The notes under the pieces: model-generated
What the model was told of the DNA's origin: nothing
The model's database searches: none
What the model saw: the letters and a program-made list of their open reading frames with translations, nothing else
Shown here: piece after piece, positions 63,607 to 64,000 of the stretch
How the letters are laid out: each line of letters begins with the position of its first letter
How positions within the stretch are numbered: the stretch's first letter is position 1
Made by a program: the position numbers and the translations under genes
Assembly: GCF_003315035.1 (NCBI RefSeq)
Contig: NZ_QNRE01000017.1
Span: 62,001 to 126,000 of the forward strand
Source: Nocardia puris
GTDB lineage: Bacteria; Actinomycetota; Actinomycetes; Mycobacteriales; Mycobacteriaceae
Length of the DNA: 64,000 nt
Direction of reading: 5' to 3'

Positions 63607-64000
63607 GTGTCCGTCTACCTCTATAGATTCGGAAAGTTCGCTTTCCGCCGGAAATGGATAGTGCTTCCGGTCTGGCTAGTCCTGTTCGTGCTCCTCGGCG
63701 GCCTCGGCGCGCAGCTGAGCAAGCCGATGAGCAACGACTTCAGCATGCCCGCACTGCCGTCCGAGCGCGCCAACGAAATCCTCGACCAGCACTTCCCCGG
63801 CATGTCGGCCGCCTTCCAGTTCGACGCCGTCACCGGCACCTACGTGATCGGCGCGCCCGAGGGCCAGAAGCTGACCGACCCGGCCAACCGTGCGGCCGTG
63901 CAGGCGTTCATCGGCAAACTGAGCCAGCTCGACATCGTCGACCACGCCGAACCGCTCGACAACCCCATCTACGTGGCCGAACAGATGGGCTGTCTGGACA
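63607..64000 (+). CDS. MMPL-family transporter, 5' part
   Basis: The first 131 residues of an MMPL protein, cut by the window edge. GTG start with AGGAG ten bases upstream; N-terminus VSVYLYRFGKFAFRRKW, then a first transmembrane helix (IVLPVWLVLFVLLGGLG) and the start of the extracytoplasmic loop (LDQHFPGMSAAF). MMPL transporters of mycolata export envelope lipids. It is divergent from the TetR gene and likely controlled by it. Confidence 0.9.
   Translation, partial: MSVYLYRFGKFAFRRKWIVLPVWLVLFVLLGGLGAQLSKPMSNDFSMPALPSERANEILDQHFPGMSAAFQFDAVTGTYVIGAPEGQKLTDPANRAAVQAFIGKLSQLDIVDHAEPLDNPIYVAEQMGCLD

Overview
The window is GC-rich actinobacterial chromosome, most likely Nocardia or a close mycolic-acid relative. 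Four things support this. (1) The block recR / YbaB / SRPBCC protein / 10-methyl fatty acid pair / dnaX / aspartate aminotransferase / SRP RNA / tRNA-Ser has the same content as the mycobacterial Rv3714c-Rv3722c neighbourhood, with extra genes inserted. (2) The pair tmsA-tmsB predicts tuberculostearic acid, a Nocardia/Mycobacterium lipid marker. (3) A PknK-type kinase, two MMPL transporters and a WS/DGAT-like acyltransferase are present. (4) An orphan DUF397 gene and type VII secretion remnants are typical of Nocardia. The species is not determined. Apart from one accessory patch, the sequence looks like ordinary core chromosome; no transposase, phage or CRISPR array was seen.

Layout. 1-1 kb: LysR regulator. 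1-9.6 kb: a four-gene minus-strand operon with two transglutaminase-like proteins, a circularly permuted ATP-grasp/alpha-E fusion and a zinc-ribbon metallopeptidase, matching an uncharacterised predicted peptide-ligation system. 9.8-15.7 kb: small soluble proteins, Uma2-like protein, LysE-type exporter, recR-YbaB, MerR and VOC proteins, SRPBCC protein. 16-19 kb: tmsA-tmsB. 19-23.8 kb: PknK-like kinase and a phytase-like secreted esterase. 23.9-27.3 kb: fadA-fadB. 27.6-30.7 kb: dnaX. 31-41 kb: MMPL transporter, neutral zinc metallopeptidase, DUF2207 protein, ROK regulator, base-excision repair protein, methyltransferase. 41-43 kb: aminotransferase, SRP RNA, tRNA-Ser(GGA).

43.2-46.4 kb is an accessory scrap-yard directly downstream of tRNA-Ser. 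It holds a frameshifted XRE/ImmA gene whose HExxH region is deleted, a phosphotransferase fragment missing both ends, a type VII secretion (EspC-like) pair with lost start and lost 3' end, a membrane-protein fragment, and two copies (one intact, one a 3' remnant) of a small secreted-protein gene.

46.4-64 kb: L,D-transpeptidase, GtrA plus large membrane protein, WS/DGAT-like protein, DUF397, DUF309, then a queuosine salvage neighbourhood (gluQRS, RDD and DUF4190 membrane proteins, queuosine precursor transporter, tgt) with a cluster of DnaA-box-like sites between transporter and tgt. The window ends with a heterodimeric ABC exporter whose degenerate ATP site can be read from the sequence, Rrf2 and TetR regulators, and the start of a divergent MMPL transporter with a palindromic operator candidate in the promoter gap.

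Many gene pairs overlap by ATGA (3041/3044, 17544/17547, 47502/47505), so translational coupling is common. Convergent or operon-final genes often end at near-perfect GC-rich hairpins.
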